DNA from: CAIQJJ01 sp964606085
GTDB taxonomy: Bacteria > Chloroflexota > Anaerolineae > Anaerolineales > UBA4823
NCBI GenBank assembly: GCA_964606085.1
Contig: CAZSFD010000027.1
Location: forward strand, 1-55,536
Direction: 5' to 3'
DNA: 55,536 nucleotides
The notes under the pieces are model-generated. The model ran no database searches and was not told the DNA's origin. It saw only the letters and a list, made by a program, of their open reading frames with translations. Made by a program: the position numbers and the translations under genes. Of this stretch, positions 40,948-49,299 are shown one piece after another (position 1 is the first letter of the stretch; each line of letters starts with the position of its first letter).

Positions 40948-42828
40948 TCAAACGCTATCCTCTACATATGCGGGGGGTTCCTGGGCGAGGGAAACGGTTA
41001 TTGGCCGGGCAACCGCCAAAGGCCGTTGCAAGCGGGGCGGTGGGATATAGTGTGGTGAGGCGGCCTGTACCGGCGCAGCAACCGGACGAGACGGGCGAGG
41101 CGCGGGGCGCGTGGCAACTTCTGGGGGCAGGGGTTTTCCGCGCAGTTTGTTTAACAAGCCCGCCGGTAAGCTGCTCATCAACTCCCGCAAGGTTTCGTTG
41201 TCCAGGGTTTCCAGCCAGGCTTGAATCTGATCCTGGTCGTTGCCATTGAAAGTTTGTTGCCGTTCACGCATGACCCGTTCGCGGGCCGCGAACCAATCTG
41301 CTTCGTAGGTATCCAGGAAGTGCCTGAAACGCACCACTTCAGCGAACAAATTCGTCAGGGCGTCTGAAAAGCTGCGGCTGCCATCGTGGCCGAAGATGTG
41401 GGTATGCTCATGGATGAAAATCGCCAGGGCATCTGGAAAATCTGCCAGGAAAACTTTTTCGGCCAGAAAAACTTCTCTGGATTGGTAATGCCGCTCAGAT
41501 TTCAAGGCTCCCAGCAGGGTATCTGTGCCAGCGACGGTGTAAGTGGTCTCGGCCCTGTCGAAAAATCCCAACACATCGGGGGCCAGTTCGTTAAATATGC
41601 GGCGCAACAAGTGAATAGCTTCTATCTCCGCGGCGGTTGGCGCACGGCGGTTCTTGCGCATATCCTCTTGCATGGCTTTCTGGCGCGTTTCTTCGAGGTG
41701 GGCGATGGCTGAAATGACGCCGAAATGCGAAAAGTAACCCGGCACAGCAATTTTGCCCTGGTTGCGCCATTCTTTCTCGATACTTTCGATTTCGATTTGA
41801 TCGCTGAAGTTGTGATGGACATAGCGCGAATAATGATGCGTCAGGTTGCTGCGGGCATAGTATTGGTCCCCGAAGACAAGCTCGGCATCTTTCCTTGACC
41901 AATGCCCATAATGGGGTTGCGCCTCGGCAATCTCGCTCAAGAGCGGATGTCCCTTGGCCCAGATGTCGCGTGCGCTTTCGACGACAACCCTCTGCCCGTC
42001 GCTGCTGTGTTTCAGGCCATAGCGGGCAAAATGGTTGTAGAAGAGCTTCATCATCTCTTCGCCAAAGGCGTTTCGGTCGCGGTCTTTGCTGATTTTCTTT
42101 TCGATGCGCTCAAAACACTTCTCGATGACCAGGATGATGGGGAGCGCTTCGATCTCGCCGCGCTTGAGTTTGCGATAAAAGATGTGTCCGTTGCGTTCTC
42201 TGGAGGCGTATATCGAAAATTGCCCATCCTGGCTCATCCAGAGCTTTTCGCCAATTAATGGGTTGGTTTCGTAGAAAAAATGCGCGAGACCCTGTGCCAG
42301 CGCCTGGGCCAGTTTGTTTGAACAACCAGGCAAAAGCAGGCTGGTGCCAGCGAAACTTTGTTCGCTGCGGTAGAAGTCATATTCCACCGGGTAAAGCTGC
42401 GTATCGGCAATTGAATTCTCTGCCACCCGCAAGCAGACCACGTCCTGCCCGGAAATCGCAATCGGCGAGATATTGTGGTCGCGCAGCAAGCATGTTGCCG
42501 CAACTTTGAACCCCTCGCCATATTGGCCAATATCGTCGTCGCTTTTTTCGCTGCCCAGGTAGAAGAGCCTTTCCAGGTTGAAAGGGTTGGGGGCCGAAAT
42601 AGCCACATCACGCCTGGCCTGGGATGATCCGAAATGGGCAACTTTCACTTCGTCCAGGCATTGATGATTGGCATCGAAGAAGTTTTGCATCACATCGCGG
42701 GCGATGTACACCTCATCCCAATTGACGCCCCAGGCGGTTGTGACTGCACTGGTGAGGGTTTTGGTGTAGTGCAAATCCGTTTCCATTCCCCACCTGGTTA
42801 GTATTGCCTGAATTGATTGTTTTTGCAT
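40948..42828 (-). CDS. GHKL (Hsp90-like) ATPase fused to a zincin-like HExxH region
   Basis: 626 aa. The N-terminal part has GHKL ATP-binding motifs: N-box-like YIARDVMQNFFDAN (41-54) and G-box-like DDDIGQYGEGFKVAA (about 97-111). Far downstream, near residue 472, lies AIFIHEHTHIFGHDGSRSF. This is an HExxH metalloprotease motif with further His/Asp ligand candidates and a possible Glu ligand in NLFAE. The C-terminal 80 residues are Pro/Ala-rich and disordered. AGGAGG precedes ATG 42828, and a palindrome lies upstream. I know no characterised protein with this pairing. ATP-gated proteolysis, perhaps in defence or stress, is inference. It is less GC-rich than the adjacent CHAT gene. Confidence 0.75.
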   Translation of the reverse strand: MQKQSIQAILTRWGMETDLHYTKTLTSAVTTAWGVNWDEVYIARDVMQNFFDANHQCLDEVKVAHFGSSQARRDVAISAPNPFNLERLFYLGSEKSDDDIGQYGEGFKVAATCLLRDHNISPIAISGQDVVCLRVAENSIADTQLYPVEYDFYRSEQSFAGTSLLLPGCSNKLAQALAQGLAHFFYETNPLIGEKLWMSQDGQFSIYASRERNGHIFYRKLKRGEIEALPIILVIEKCFERIEKKISKDRDRNAFGEEMMKLFYNHFARYGLKHSSDGQRVVVESARDIWAKGHPLLSEIAEAQPHYGHWSRKDAELVFGDQYYARSNLTHHYSRYVHHNFSDQIEIESIEKEWRNQGKIAVPGYFSHFGVISAIAHLEETRQKAMQEDMRKNRRAPTAAEIEAIHLLRRIFNELAPDVLGFFDRAETTYTVAGTDTLLGALKSERHYQSREVFLAEKVFLADFPDALAIFIHEHTHIFGHDGSRSFSDALTNLFAEVVRFRHFLDTYEADWFAARERVMRERQQTFNGNDQDQIQAWLETLDNETLRELMSSLPAGLLNKLRGKPLPPEVATRPAPRPSRPVAAPVQAASPHYIPPPRLQRPLAVARPITVSLAQEPPAYVEDSV

Positions 42829-42855
42829 GGTGTCCTCCTGAATTTGTGCTTTGAT

Positions 42856-42875
42856 GATAGAACATAAGTTCTATC
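42856..42875. promoter_or_regulatory. Operator-like palindrome upstream of the GHKL-zincin gene
   Basis: GATAGAAC-ATAA-GTTCTATC is a perfect 8-4-8 inverted repeat in the divergent spacer, 28 bases before the GHKL-zincin start. Its symmetry and place suggest a dimeric repressor site. Confidence 0.5.
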
Positions 42876-42945
42876 AATTCAAGTGGAAATTCCTACCAGG
42901 CCAATCCATTCCCGCATGAAACTTTTTCGTCGTAAAATCACGGGG

Positions 42946-42951
42946 TACAAT
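42946..42951 (+). promoter_or_regulatory. Candidate -10 of the aldo/keto reductase gene
   Basis: TACAAT 61 bases before ATG 43012; no clear -35. Confidence 0.3.
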
Positions 42952-43011
42952 GTTAGCCAAACGGCAACCTATATAGAAACGACACCCCCAATGAGAGTGA
43001 GAAAAATCACC

Positions 43012-43827
43012 ATGAAATACGAAATCCTGCACAATATCTCGGTCCCCAAAATCGGCTTTGGCTGCTGGAGCATTGGCGGCGAAAGCACGGCCAACCCCGC
43101 CGAAGACGAACGCTCGCTGACGGCCCTGCATTCAGCCATTGACCTGGGCTATACCCACTTCGATACCGCCGAATATTATGCTGCCGGTCACTCCGAAGAA
43201 CTTCTGGGGCAGGCCGTGCGTGAATCGGGCAAGCCACGCGATACGTTTTTCATCACCACCAAGGTCAGCCCGGAACATCTGGGCTATGATGATGTGCTGC
43301 GCTCGTGCGCGGCCAGCCTGAAGCGGCTGGGGCTGGAAAGCATTGACCTGTATCTGATTCACTGGCCGGCGCGCCAGATGAACTTGCCTGAGACCTTTCG
43401 TGCGCTCAACCAGTTGGTGCGCGAGGGGCGGGTGCGCCACCTGGGCGTCAGCAACTTCAACCTGAAACTGCTGCGCGAAGCCCATGCTTTATCGGAAACC
43501 CCGCTCCTGACCAACCAGGTTCCCTACAGCATCCCCGACCGCAGCTATGTCGAGAATGGCGTGCTGGCCTACTGCCAGGCCAACGACATCCTGCTGACGG
43601 CCTACTCCCCGATCAAGAGCCGCTTTTTCAAAGGCAAAAAACTGGCCGAGTTTGCCCGCGCCAGGGCCAGTACACCCTTCCAAATCGGGTTGGCCTGGCT
43701 GGTTCAGCAGCCGCGCGTCATCGCCATCCCCACCTCCTTCAACCCGCAGCACCAGGCCGAAAACCTGGCAGCGCTCGACCTGAACCTGACCGCGGAAGAA
43801 ATGGCGATGCTGAACGGGTTGGCCTGA
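43012..43827 (+). CDS. Aldo/keto reductase
   Basis: NADPH-dependent carbonyl reductase with a TIM barrel. Catalytic tetrad: Asp and Tyr in YTHFDTAEYY, Lys in FITTKVSP, His in YLIHWPAR. The cofactor-binding end (VIAIPTSFNPQHQAENLAAL) is intact. 271 aa is typical. ATG 43012 follows GAGAGTGAGAAAAA; an in-frame ATG at 42991 is possible but has no ribosome site. It diverges from the GHKL-zincin gene. Its last 100 bases are duplicated as a relic at 36018-36122. Confidence 0.9.
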   Translation: MKYEILHNISVPKIGFGCWSIGGESTANPAEDERSLTALHSAIDLGYTHFDTAEYYAAGHSEELLGQAVRESGKPRDTFFITTKVSPEHLGYDDVLRSCAASLKRLGLESIDLYLIHWPARQMNLPETFRALNQLVREGRVRHLGVSNFNLKLLREAHALSETPLLTNQVPYSIPDRSYVENGVLAYCQANDILLTAYSPIKSRFFKGKKLAEFARARASTPFQIGLAWLVQQPRVIAIPTSFNPQHQAENLAALDLNLTAEEMAMLNGLA

Positions 43828-43895
43828 GTTCATGCTCGGATGAAAATTCAGATGTAACGCACTGGGTTTCGATTTACACAACCCCCTGTGTAGCG

Positions 43896-43925
43896 AAAAG
43901 CGCCCTGGCAAACCAGGGCGCTTTT
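43896..43925 (+). terminator. Terminator of the aldo/keto reductase gene
   Basis: AAAAGCGCCCTGG / CCAGGGCGCTTTT, a perfect 13-bp stem with loop CAAA. Confidence 0.9.
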
Positions 43926-44206
43926 GATGTGACCGACTGTCTTTTTGTGGAATTTCAACGCAACGTCCGTGCCGTGGGCCGATCATCCTGCTTTTTGCTA
44001 CAAGCTGCCTGGCCCAAAGAGGGTCATTCCCGGAATGACGATAACCAGGGGTACAAGCGCTATCCTGGACTCTGTTTCATGGGGTTTGTGGTTGGTCAGA
44101 AATCCTTGTCTATTATAAGCCCGCTCTTCTTGCGGCCCGCTGCCCAGCGTGCCTACGCCGAACTCGTCCTCGTCTGAAACGCCGTAAGCTGGCCGGGTCT
44201 GTGCAG

Positions 44207-44241
44207 GCAAACGCTCCGCGATGGTTCCGCGGAGCGTTTGC
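44207..44241. terminator. Hairpin at the 3' end of msrQ
   Basis: A 14-bp perfect stem (GCAAACGCTCCGCG and complement) around a 7-base loop, immediately after the msrQ stop on the minus strand. The T-run lies on the plus-strand side, so the active direction is uncertain. Confidence 0.6.
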
Positions 44242-44244
44242 TTT

Positions 44245-44874
44245 TCATCGAACGGCTGCCAGCCGCTTGCGGATGGCGGGGATACGCACCAGCAGCAGCA
44301 AGCCCACCAGCGCCATGAACAACAACGGCTGCCACACGTCCCCGGTCAGCGCGAAGAGATTGGTCTTGCGCGCCCAGGCGAAATGCAGCACATCCAAAAT
44401 GCCCGCCAGGTATACCAGGCTGTGCAGGCGCTTCCAGTTTTTGCCCAGGCGTTTCATGCTCCACTGGAACGAGGTCAGCGCCAGCAAAGCCAGGATGATC
44501 GCGGTTGTCAGGCCAACCCAGATGTAGGGTTTGCTGGCGGTATCGGCCAAAATGAAGCCGAAATTGAACTGATAATCTACCCCGGCAAACAAAAAGACGT
44601 GGATGGCCGCATAAAGGAAGGCATATAACCCCAACGCCCGCCGCACTTTGAGCGCCGGTTTGAACTTGAAGAGGGTGTTGGCCGGTGTACACGCCAGTGA
44701 GAGCGCCAGCAGCACCAGCGCGATGAACCCCGTGCGCTGCGTGGCCGCCTGAACGGGATTGAAGGTCAGGTTGTTCGTGGCATACGCCCAGGCCAGGTAG
44801 ACCAGCGGCAGCCACGCGCCGACGTGGACGGCGATTTGGAAGGGAGAGGGGGTTGGGGAAGTTCGAGGGGGCAT
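44245..44874 (-). CDS. msrQ: Heme-binding membrane subunit MsrQ
   Basis: Inner-membrane b-type heme protein that passes electrons to MsrP for repair of methionine sulfoxide in envelope proteins. About six hydrophobic helices. Conserved elements: LGLYAFLYAAIHVFLF (heme His), TSFQWSMKRLGKNWKRLHSLVYLAGILDVLHFAWA (two His) and PLLFMALVGLLLLVRI. 209 aa is normal. It lies 61 bases downstream of msrP on the same strand. Confidence 0.92.
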   Translation of the reverse strand: MPPRTSPTPSPFQIAVHVGAWLPLVYLAWAYATNNLTFNPVQAATQRTGFIALVLLALSLACTPANTLFKFKPALKVRRALGLYAFLYAAIHVFLFAGVDYQFNFGFILADTASKPYIWVGLTTAIILALLALTSFQWSMKRLGKNWKRLHSLVYLAGILDVLHFAWARKTNLFALTGDVWQPLLFMALVGLLLLVRIPAIRKRLAAVR

Positions 44875-44935
44875 GGGAGCGAGGTTGAAAGGTGTGGGGG
44901 TGATTGACCTTGCGAATGCTGGCTGGCCAGATTGC

Positions 44936-45919
44936 TCAATAGTTCACTTGCAAATCCATTCCGGCGTACAGCCCGGCCACGTCTTCGGCGTAGCCGTTGA
45001 ACATCAGGGTCTCGCGGCGGCCATTTTCGCCGATGCGTCGCTCGCTGGCCTGCGACCAGCGCGGGTGGTTGACTGCGGGGTTGACGTTGGAATAGAAACC
45101 ATATTCATTGGCGGCTACCGTGTTCCACAGCGTGGCTGGCTGCTCCTCGGTCAGTTCGATTTTGACGATGGATTTGATGCTCTTGAAGCCATATTTCCAC
45201 GGCACCACCAGGCGCAACGGCGCGCCGTTTTGCGGCAGCAGGTCTTTGCCATACAGGCCCGTCGAGAGGATCGTCAGCGGGTGCATGGCCTCGTCGAGGC
45301 GCAGGCCCTCGGTATAAGGCCAGGGGTAGAAGGGGCTTTGCAGGCCGGGCATGTTCTGGCGGTCTTCGATGGTGACGAAGCGCACATATTGGGCGCTGCC
45401 CAACGGCTGCACCTCGGCCAGCAGCTTGCCCAACTCGAAGCCCAACCACGGGATGACCATGGACCACGCCTCCACGCAGCGCAGCCGGTAGATGCGCTCT
45501 TCGATGGGGAACAGTTTCACCAAATCTTCCACGCCATAGGTTTTGGGCTGGCTGACCAGCCCGCCCACTTCCACCGTCCAGGGCGAGGTGGGGAAGTTTT
45601 TCGACAGTTCAGCCACGCCGCCTTTATCGGTGGTGAATTCGTAATAGTTGTTGTAGTTTGTGACCGCCTCGAAGGAGGTCAGGGCGTCGCCCAATTCATC
45701 CGTATTCTGGGCAGCGGCTGGCGGCGTGGCATCTGCCGTGGGCGCGGCGGCTTCGCTGCCGGGCGTGTTCGCCGCCGATTGCACCCCACAGGCGGCCAGC
45801 AGCGCCGAAGCGGTGACGATCCCCGCCGCTTTGAGAAACTGCTTGCGGCTCAGGTATTGGCTTTCGGAGGTGATCTCAGAGGACGGGATGGGTACGGAAC
45901 GGAATTTTGTGTTCTTCAT
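44936..45919 (-). CDS. msrP: Methionine sulfoxide reductase catalytic subunit MsrP (molybdopterin)
   Basis: Periplasmic Mo-molybdopterin enzyme reducing protein-bound methionine sulfoxide. Signs: WTVEVGGLVSQPKTYGVEDL, the Mo-ligand Cys in RLRCVEAWSMVIPWLGFEL, PYTEGLRLDEAMHPLTILSTGLYGKDLL, APLRLVVPWKYGFKSIKSI and HPRWSQASERR. The N-terminus YLSRKQFLKAAGIVTASALLAACG looks like a Tat signal with Arg-Lys in place of Arg-Arg, and it also ends in a lipobox-like LLAACG. AGGAGT precedes ATG 45919. Its pterin cofactor links it functionally to molybdenum metabolism. Confidence 0.92.
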   Translation of the reverse strand: MKNTKFRSVPIPSSEITSESQYLSRKQFLKAAGIVTASALLAACGVQSAANTPGSEAAAPTADATPPAAAQNTDELGDALTSFEAVTNYNNYYEFTTDKGGVAELSKNFPTSPWTVEVGGLVSQPKTYGVEDLVKLFPIEERIYRLRCVEAWSMVIPWLGFELGKLLAEVQPLGSAQYVRFVTIEDRQNMPGLQSPFYPWPYTEGLRLDEAMHPLTILSTGLYGKDLLPQNGAPLRLVVPWKYGFKSIKSIVKIELTEEQPATLWNTVAANEYGFYSNVNPAVNHPRWSQASERRIGENGRRETLMFNGYAEDVAGLYAGMDLQVNY

Positions 45920-46011
45920 CGCAATACTCCTGATAATTCAGACCATTTATAGTCAAATTATAGCCGCATCACGTGAGAGACTCCTTATAAAAAGATTACG
46001 GAAGGCTTATG

Positions 46012-46090
46012 AGTAGCAGGTGGCAAGTAGCAAGTGGCAAGTGGCAAAATTACCCCCTGCCCCCCTGCTTCCCCTGCTCCCTCCCTCCCC
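46012..46090. repeat. Low-complexity repeat tract
   Basis: GTAGCAGGTGGCAAGTAGCA-type units (46012-46046) followed by a CCCCCTGC/CCCCTGCTCC pyrimidine tract. The first part recurs as its complement near 54852-54895, the second near 21141 within yqeC-mocA. Confidence 0.7.
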
Positions 46091-46132
46091 TTCTCCCCCC
46101 GCTCCCCCTTGCCCCCCATGCCCTCTTGCGGT

Positions 46133-46148
46133 TAGAATGGCTGGTATG
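46133..46148 (+). promoter_or_regulatory. -10 element for a leaderless transcript
   Basis: TAGAAT (46133-46138) lies seven bases before ATG 46146, and no Shine-Dalgarno is present. Confidence 0.5.
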
Positions 46149-47702
46149 AATGCCAAACGCCTGATCATCCCATTGCTGGCCTTGCTGATTTCCATGCTGG
46201 CCTGCGAGCAGGGCGCGCCCGATGCGCCGCCGCCGTGGAATGCCTCGCAGCACGCCTCGCCGTTTCCAACTGCCATTCCCACGGCTGACATTTACCTGCC
46301 GCTGACCTCGCGCGACCCCGAAGCGCCGCGCACCTCGCCCACGCCCGATCCGCCCCACCCGGTGCCGGGCATCCGCACCGAGGCGCTCGAATACACCATC
46401 CAATCAGGCGACACGTTCGGCCAACTGGCGCGCGCGTACGGCATCAGCCTCGACGACCTGATCGCCGCCAACGAAGACATCAACCCCAACCTGCTCGCCA
46501 TCGGCCAGGTGGTCAACATCCCCCCGCCCAACCCCGCCACGCGTGCCCCCGCGTTCAAAATCATCCCCGATAGCGAACTCGTCTACGGCCCGGCCAGCGC
46601 CCTGTTCGACGTGGCCGAGTTCGTCCGGCAGCAGGGCGGCTACCTGGCGCGTTACCGCCAGGAAAATATCGCCGACCTCGATGGCAGCAGCCTGAGCGGG
46701 GCACAGATCGTGCAACGGGTGGCGCAGCAGTATTCGGTCAACCCGCGGCTGCTGCTGGCCGTGTTGGACTATCAGAGCGGCTGGGTAACCAACCCCGCCG
46801 AACCTGCCGATGAAGCTGCTGCCGATTACCCCCTCGGCATCAGCGAAGAAATGCGCCAGGGCCTATACCGCCAACTGACCTGGGCCGCCAACCTGCTCAA
46901 CCGCGGCTATTACCTGTGGCGGGTCAGCGCGGCCTCCAGTTGGGTGCTGGCCGATGGCAGCGTGGTGCCGGTGGCGGCCACGGTCAACGCCGGCACGGCG
47001 GGCGTGCAGCAGCTTTTCGCCCCGCTCTACGGCCAAGTAGGCTGGATGCAAGCCGTGACGGAGAAGGGCGTGTTTGCCACCTACAACCGCCTGTTTGGCT
47101 ATCCCTTCGACATTGCCATCGAACCGCTGGTGCCAGCCGGAATCCGCCAGCCCAAGATGCAACTGCCCTTCGAGCCGGGCGTGATCTGGGCCTTCACTGG
47201 TGGGCCGCACGGCGGCTGGGCCGATGGTTCGGCCTGGGCCGCCCTCGATTTTGCCCCGGCGGTTGAAAATATCGGCTGCGGTGTGTCCGATTATTGGGTG
47301 ACGGCGGCAGCCAGCGGCCCGGTGCTGCGCGTGGGCAACGGCGAGGTGATTCAAGATATTGACGGCGGCGGCGCAACCAACGATGGCTACGAACAAACCG
47401 GTTGGGTGCTGCTCTACATGCACATTAGCGGCATCGAACGGGTGCAGCCCGGAACGTACCTCAACGCTGGCGAGCGCATCGGCCATCCCTCCTGCGAGGG
47501 CGGCTTCTCCACCGGCACGCACCTGCACATTGCCCGGCGCTACAACGGCGAATGGATTCCCGCCGACCAGACCCTGCCCTTCGTGATGGACGATTGGGTG
47601 TCGCGCGGCCTGGGGAACGAATATGATGGTTTTTTGGTGAAAGAAGATGACCGAATCGAAGCCTGGAACGGGGTCTCTCCCGAAAACAGCATTCAACGCT
47701 AG
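46146..47702 (+). CDS. LysM / M23 peptidase lipoprotein, copy 1
   Basis: Envelope peptidoglycan hydrolase-type lipoprotein. The signal peptide ends SMLACEQG (lipobox Cys about 20). LysM about 92-137 (YTIQSGDTFGQLARAYGISL). A middle helical region includes VNPRLLLAVLDYQSGW, which recalls a lytic-transglycosylase active-site helix but with Asp for the usual Glu. A C-terminal M23-type domain has His/Asp in GGPHGGWADGSAWAALDF and the HxH in STGTHLHIARRYNGEW. ATG 46146 follows a -10 element directly. First of three tandem paralogues; the end overlaps the next gene by 56 bases. Confidence 0.87.
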   Translation: MNAKRLIIPLLALLISMLACEQGAPDAPPPWNASQHASPFPTAIPTADIYLPLTSRDPEAPRTSPTPDPPHPVPGIRTEALEYTIQSGDTFGQLARAYGISLDDLIAANEDINPNLLAIGQVVNIPPPNPATRAPAFKIIPDSELVYGPASALFDVAEFVRQQGGYLARYRQENIADLDGSSLSGAQIVQRVAQQYSVNPRLLLAVLDYQSGWVTNPAEPADEAAADYPLGISEEMRQGLYRQLTWAANLLNRGYYLWRVSAASSWVLADGSVVPVAATVNAGTAGVQQLFAPLYGQVGWMQAVTEKGVFATYNRLFGYPFDIAIEPLVPAGIRQPKMQLPFEPGVIWAFTGGPHGGWADGSAWAALDFAPAVENIGCGVSDYWVTAAASGPVLRVGNGEVIQDIDGGGATNDGYEQTGWVLLYMHISGIERVQPGTYLNAGERIGHPSCEGGFSTGTHLHIARRYNGEWIPADQTLPFVMDDWVSRGLGNEYDGFLVKEDDRIEAWNGVSPENSIQR

Positions 47703-49299
47703 GGCGAAATTCAAGCCGCCCGACGCCCGTGCGCGCAAACCGGCGTTGCCCTGGCAACCGGTGGTGATTGGCTGCCTCCTGGCCTGCTCCACATTGGCCT
47801 GTGTCGTGCCGATGTTGGGTCCAACCGACCCCATTTACACGCCGCCGGTGGCGCAAGCCTACCTGACCGCCTCCCCGCCGGCCGCGGTCACGCTGGCGGC
47901 AGAAACCTCGGCCACGCCCGTGCCGCCCACGCCCACCCTGGCCGACAGCCCCACGCCCGAACCCACCGCCACCAACCCGCCGCCGCGCCTCTATTACACC
48001 CAGGCCGGCGATACGCTGCAAATGGTCGCCATCCGTTTCGGCGTGGAGGCCGATGAAATCGTCGCGTCACCCCCGCAGGAATTACCCCTCACGACCCTGC
48101 TCAACCCCGATCAACTGCTGATCATCCCCGACCGGCTGGACAACACCACCGCCGCCACCCACCTGATGCCCGATAGCGAGGTGGTCTTTTCGCCTTCCGC
48201 GATGGATTTCGACATCCAGGGCTTCGTCCAGCAGGCGGGCGGCCACCTGAGCCAATATCGCGAATACCTGGCTTCCACAGGCTGGACGGATGGGGCGGAT
48301 ATTATCTGGCGTGTAGCCACTGAAAATTCGATCAACCCGCGCCTGCTGCTGGCCCTGCTCGAATATCAGAGCGGCTGGGTCTATGGCGACCCGTTCGACA
48401 TGCTCCACGAGGACTATCCTTTTGGGCATGTGGATGCACAGCGCAAGGGGCTGTACGCCCAATTGGTCTGGGCCGTCAACCAGCTTTCGGTTGGCTACTA
48501 TGGTTGGCGTGAGGGCCTGTTGAGCGAGATCGTCTTTTCTGATGGGGTGAAGGCGCGCCTGGCCCCCGAACTGAACGCCGGCACGGTGGCGCTGCAATCG
48601 TATTTCGTCAATAGCTACGACAGCGTGGGGTGGCTGAAAGCGTTGGATGTGCAAACGGGCTTGCCAGCCTTGCACGAGCGCATGTTTGGCAACGCCTGGT
48701 TGCGCGCCCAAACCGTCGAGCCGCTCTTTCCGCCTGAACTGACGCAGCCGCATCTCACCTTACCCTTCTTCATTGGCCAATTGTGGAGCTACACCGGCGG
48801 CCCGCATGGCGCCTGGGAGCGGGATGGCGCCCGCGCCGCCCTCGATTTTTCACCCGCCCGCACCGAATCGGGCTGTGTCGAGTCGGATGCGTGGGTGATC
48901 GCCGCTGCGCCGGGCATCGTCACCCGTTCGGGCCACGGCGTGCTGGTCACCGACCTGGATGGCGACGGCCACGAACAGACCGGCTGGGTGCTGGTGTATC
49001 TGCATCTCAAAATGCCCAACGCCATCAAACCTGGCACGCTGGTGGAGGCGGGCGACCTGCTCGGCCACCCTTCCTGCGAGGGCGGCATTTCCACGGGTAC
49101 GCACCTGCACATCGCCCGCAAATACAACGGCGAATGGATGCCCGCCGCCGGCCCCGTCCCCTTTGTGATGGGCGGCTGGACGCCGCACGCTGGCGAGAAA
49201 CCCTACGCCGGCACGCTCACCCGCGAGGGCGAGTTGATCACCGCCAGCCCGGTGGGGTCGTTCGAGTCGCGCATCACGCGAGGCCAAGATGACCCCTAA
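47647..49299 (+). CDS. LysM / M23 peptidase lipoprotein, copy 2
   Basis: Same layout as copy 1. A longer N-terminal extension precedes the signal helix (VVIGCLLACSTLACVVP, lipobox LAC). LysM near 117-165 (YYTQAGDTLQMVAIRFGVEA). The middle motif INPRLLLALLEYQSGW keeps the Glu. M23 motifs: GGPHGAWERDGARAALDF and STGTHLHIARKYNGEW. ATG 47647 lies within the end of copy 1; a later start nearer the signal helix is possible. 550 aa. Confidence 0.87.
   Translation: MTESKPGTGSLPKTAFNARAKFKPPDARARKPALPWQPVVIGCLLACSTLACVVPMLGPTDPIYTPPVAQAYLTASPPAAVTLAAETSATPVPPTPTLADSPTPEPTATNPPPRLYYTQAGDTLQMVAIRFGVEADEIVASPPQELPLTTLLNPDQLLIIPDRLDNTTAATHLMPDSEVVFSPSAMDFDIQGFVQQAGGHLSQYREYLASTGWTDGADIIWRVATENSINPRLLLALLEYQSGWVYGDPFDMLHEDYPFGHVDAQRKGLYAQLVWAVNQLSVGYYGWREGLLSEIVFSDGVKARLAPELNAGTVALQSYFVNSYDSVGWLKALDVQTGLPALHERMFGNAWLRAQTVEPLFPPELTQPHLTLPFFIGQLWSYTGGPHGAWERDGARAALDFSPARTESGCVESDAWVIAAAPGIVTRSGHGVLVTDLDGDGHEQTGWVLVYLHLKMPNAIKPGTLVEAGDLLGHPSCEGGISTGTHLHIARKYNGEWMPAAGPVPFVMGGWTPHAGEKPYAGTLTREGELITASPVGSFESRITRGQDDP

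Larger units (their letters stand above)
43828..44244. other. 417-base spacer after the aldo/keto reductase gene
   Basis: Contains a strong terminator (43896-43925), a small palindrome GTCATTCCCGGAATGAC (about 44023-44039) and a hairpin (44207-44241). Frames across it resemble no protein I recognise; I see no gene. Confidence 0.6.

Noticed and set aside
40552..41050. Frames of 125 and 474 codons over the spacer between the CHAT and GHKL genes
   Set aside because: They translate repeat sequence or the antisense of the CHAT gene and have no credible start.
43929..44177. 82-codon frame in the spacer after the aldo/keto reductase
   Set aside because: No ribosome site and no family resemblance; it also crosses palindromic spacer sequence.
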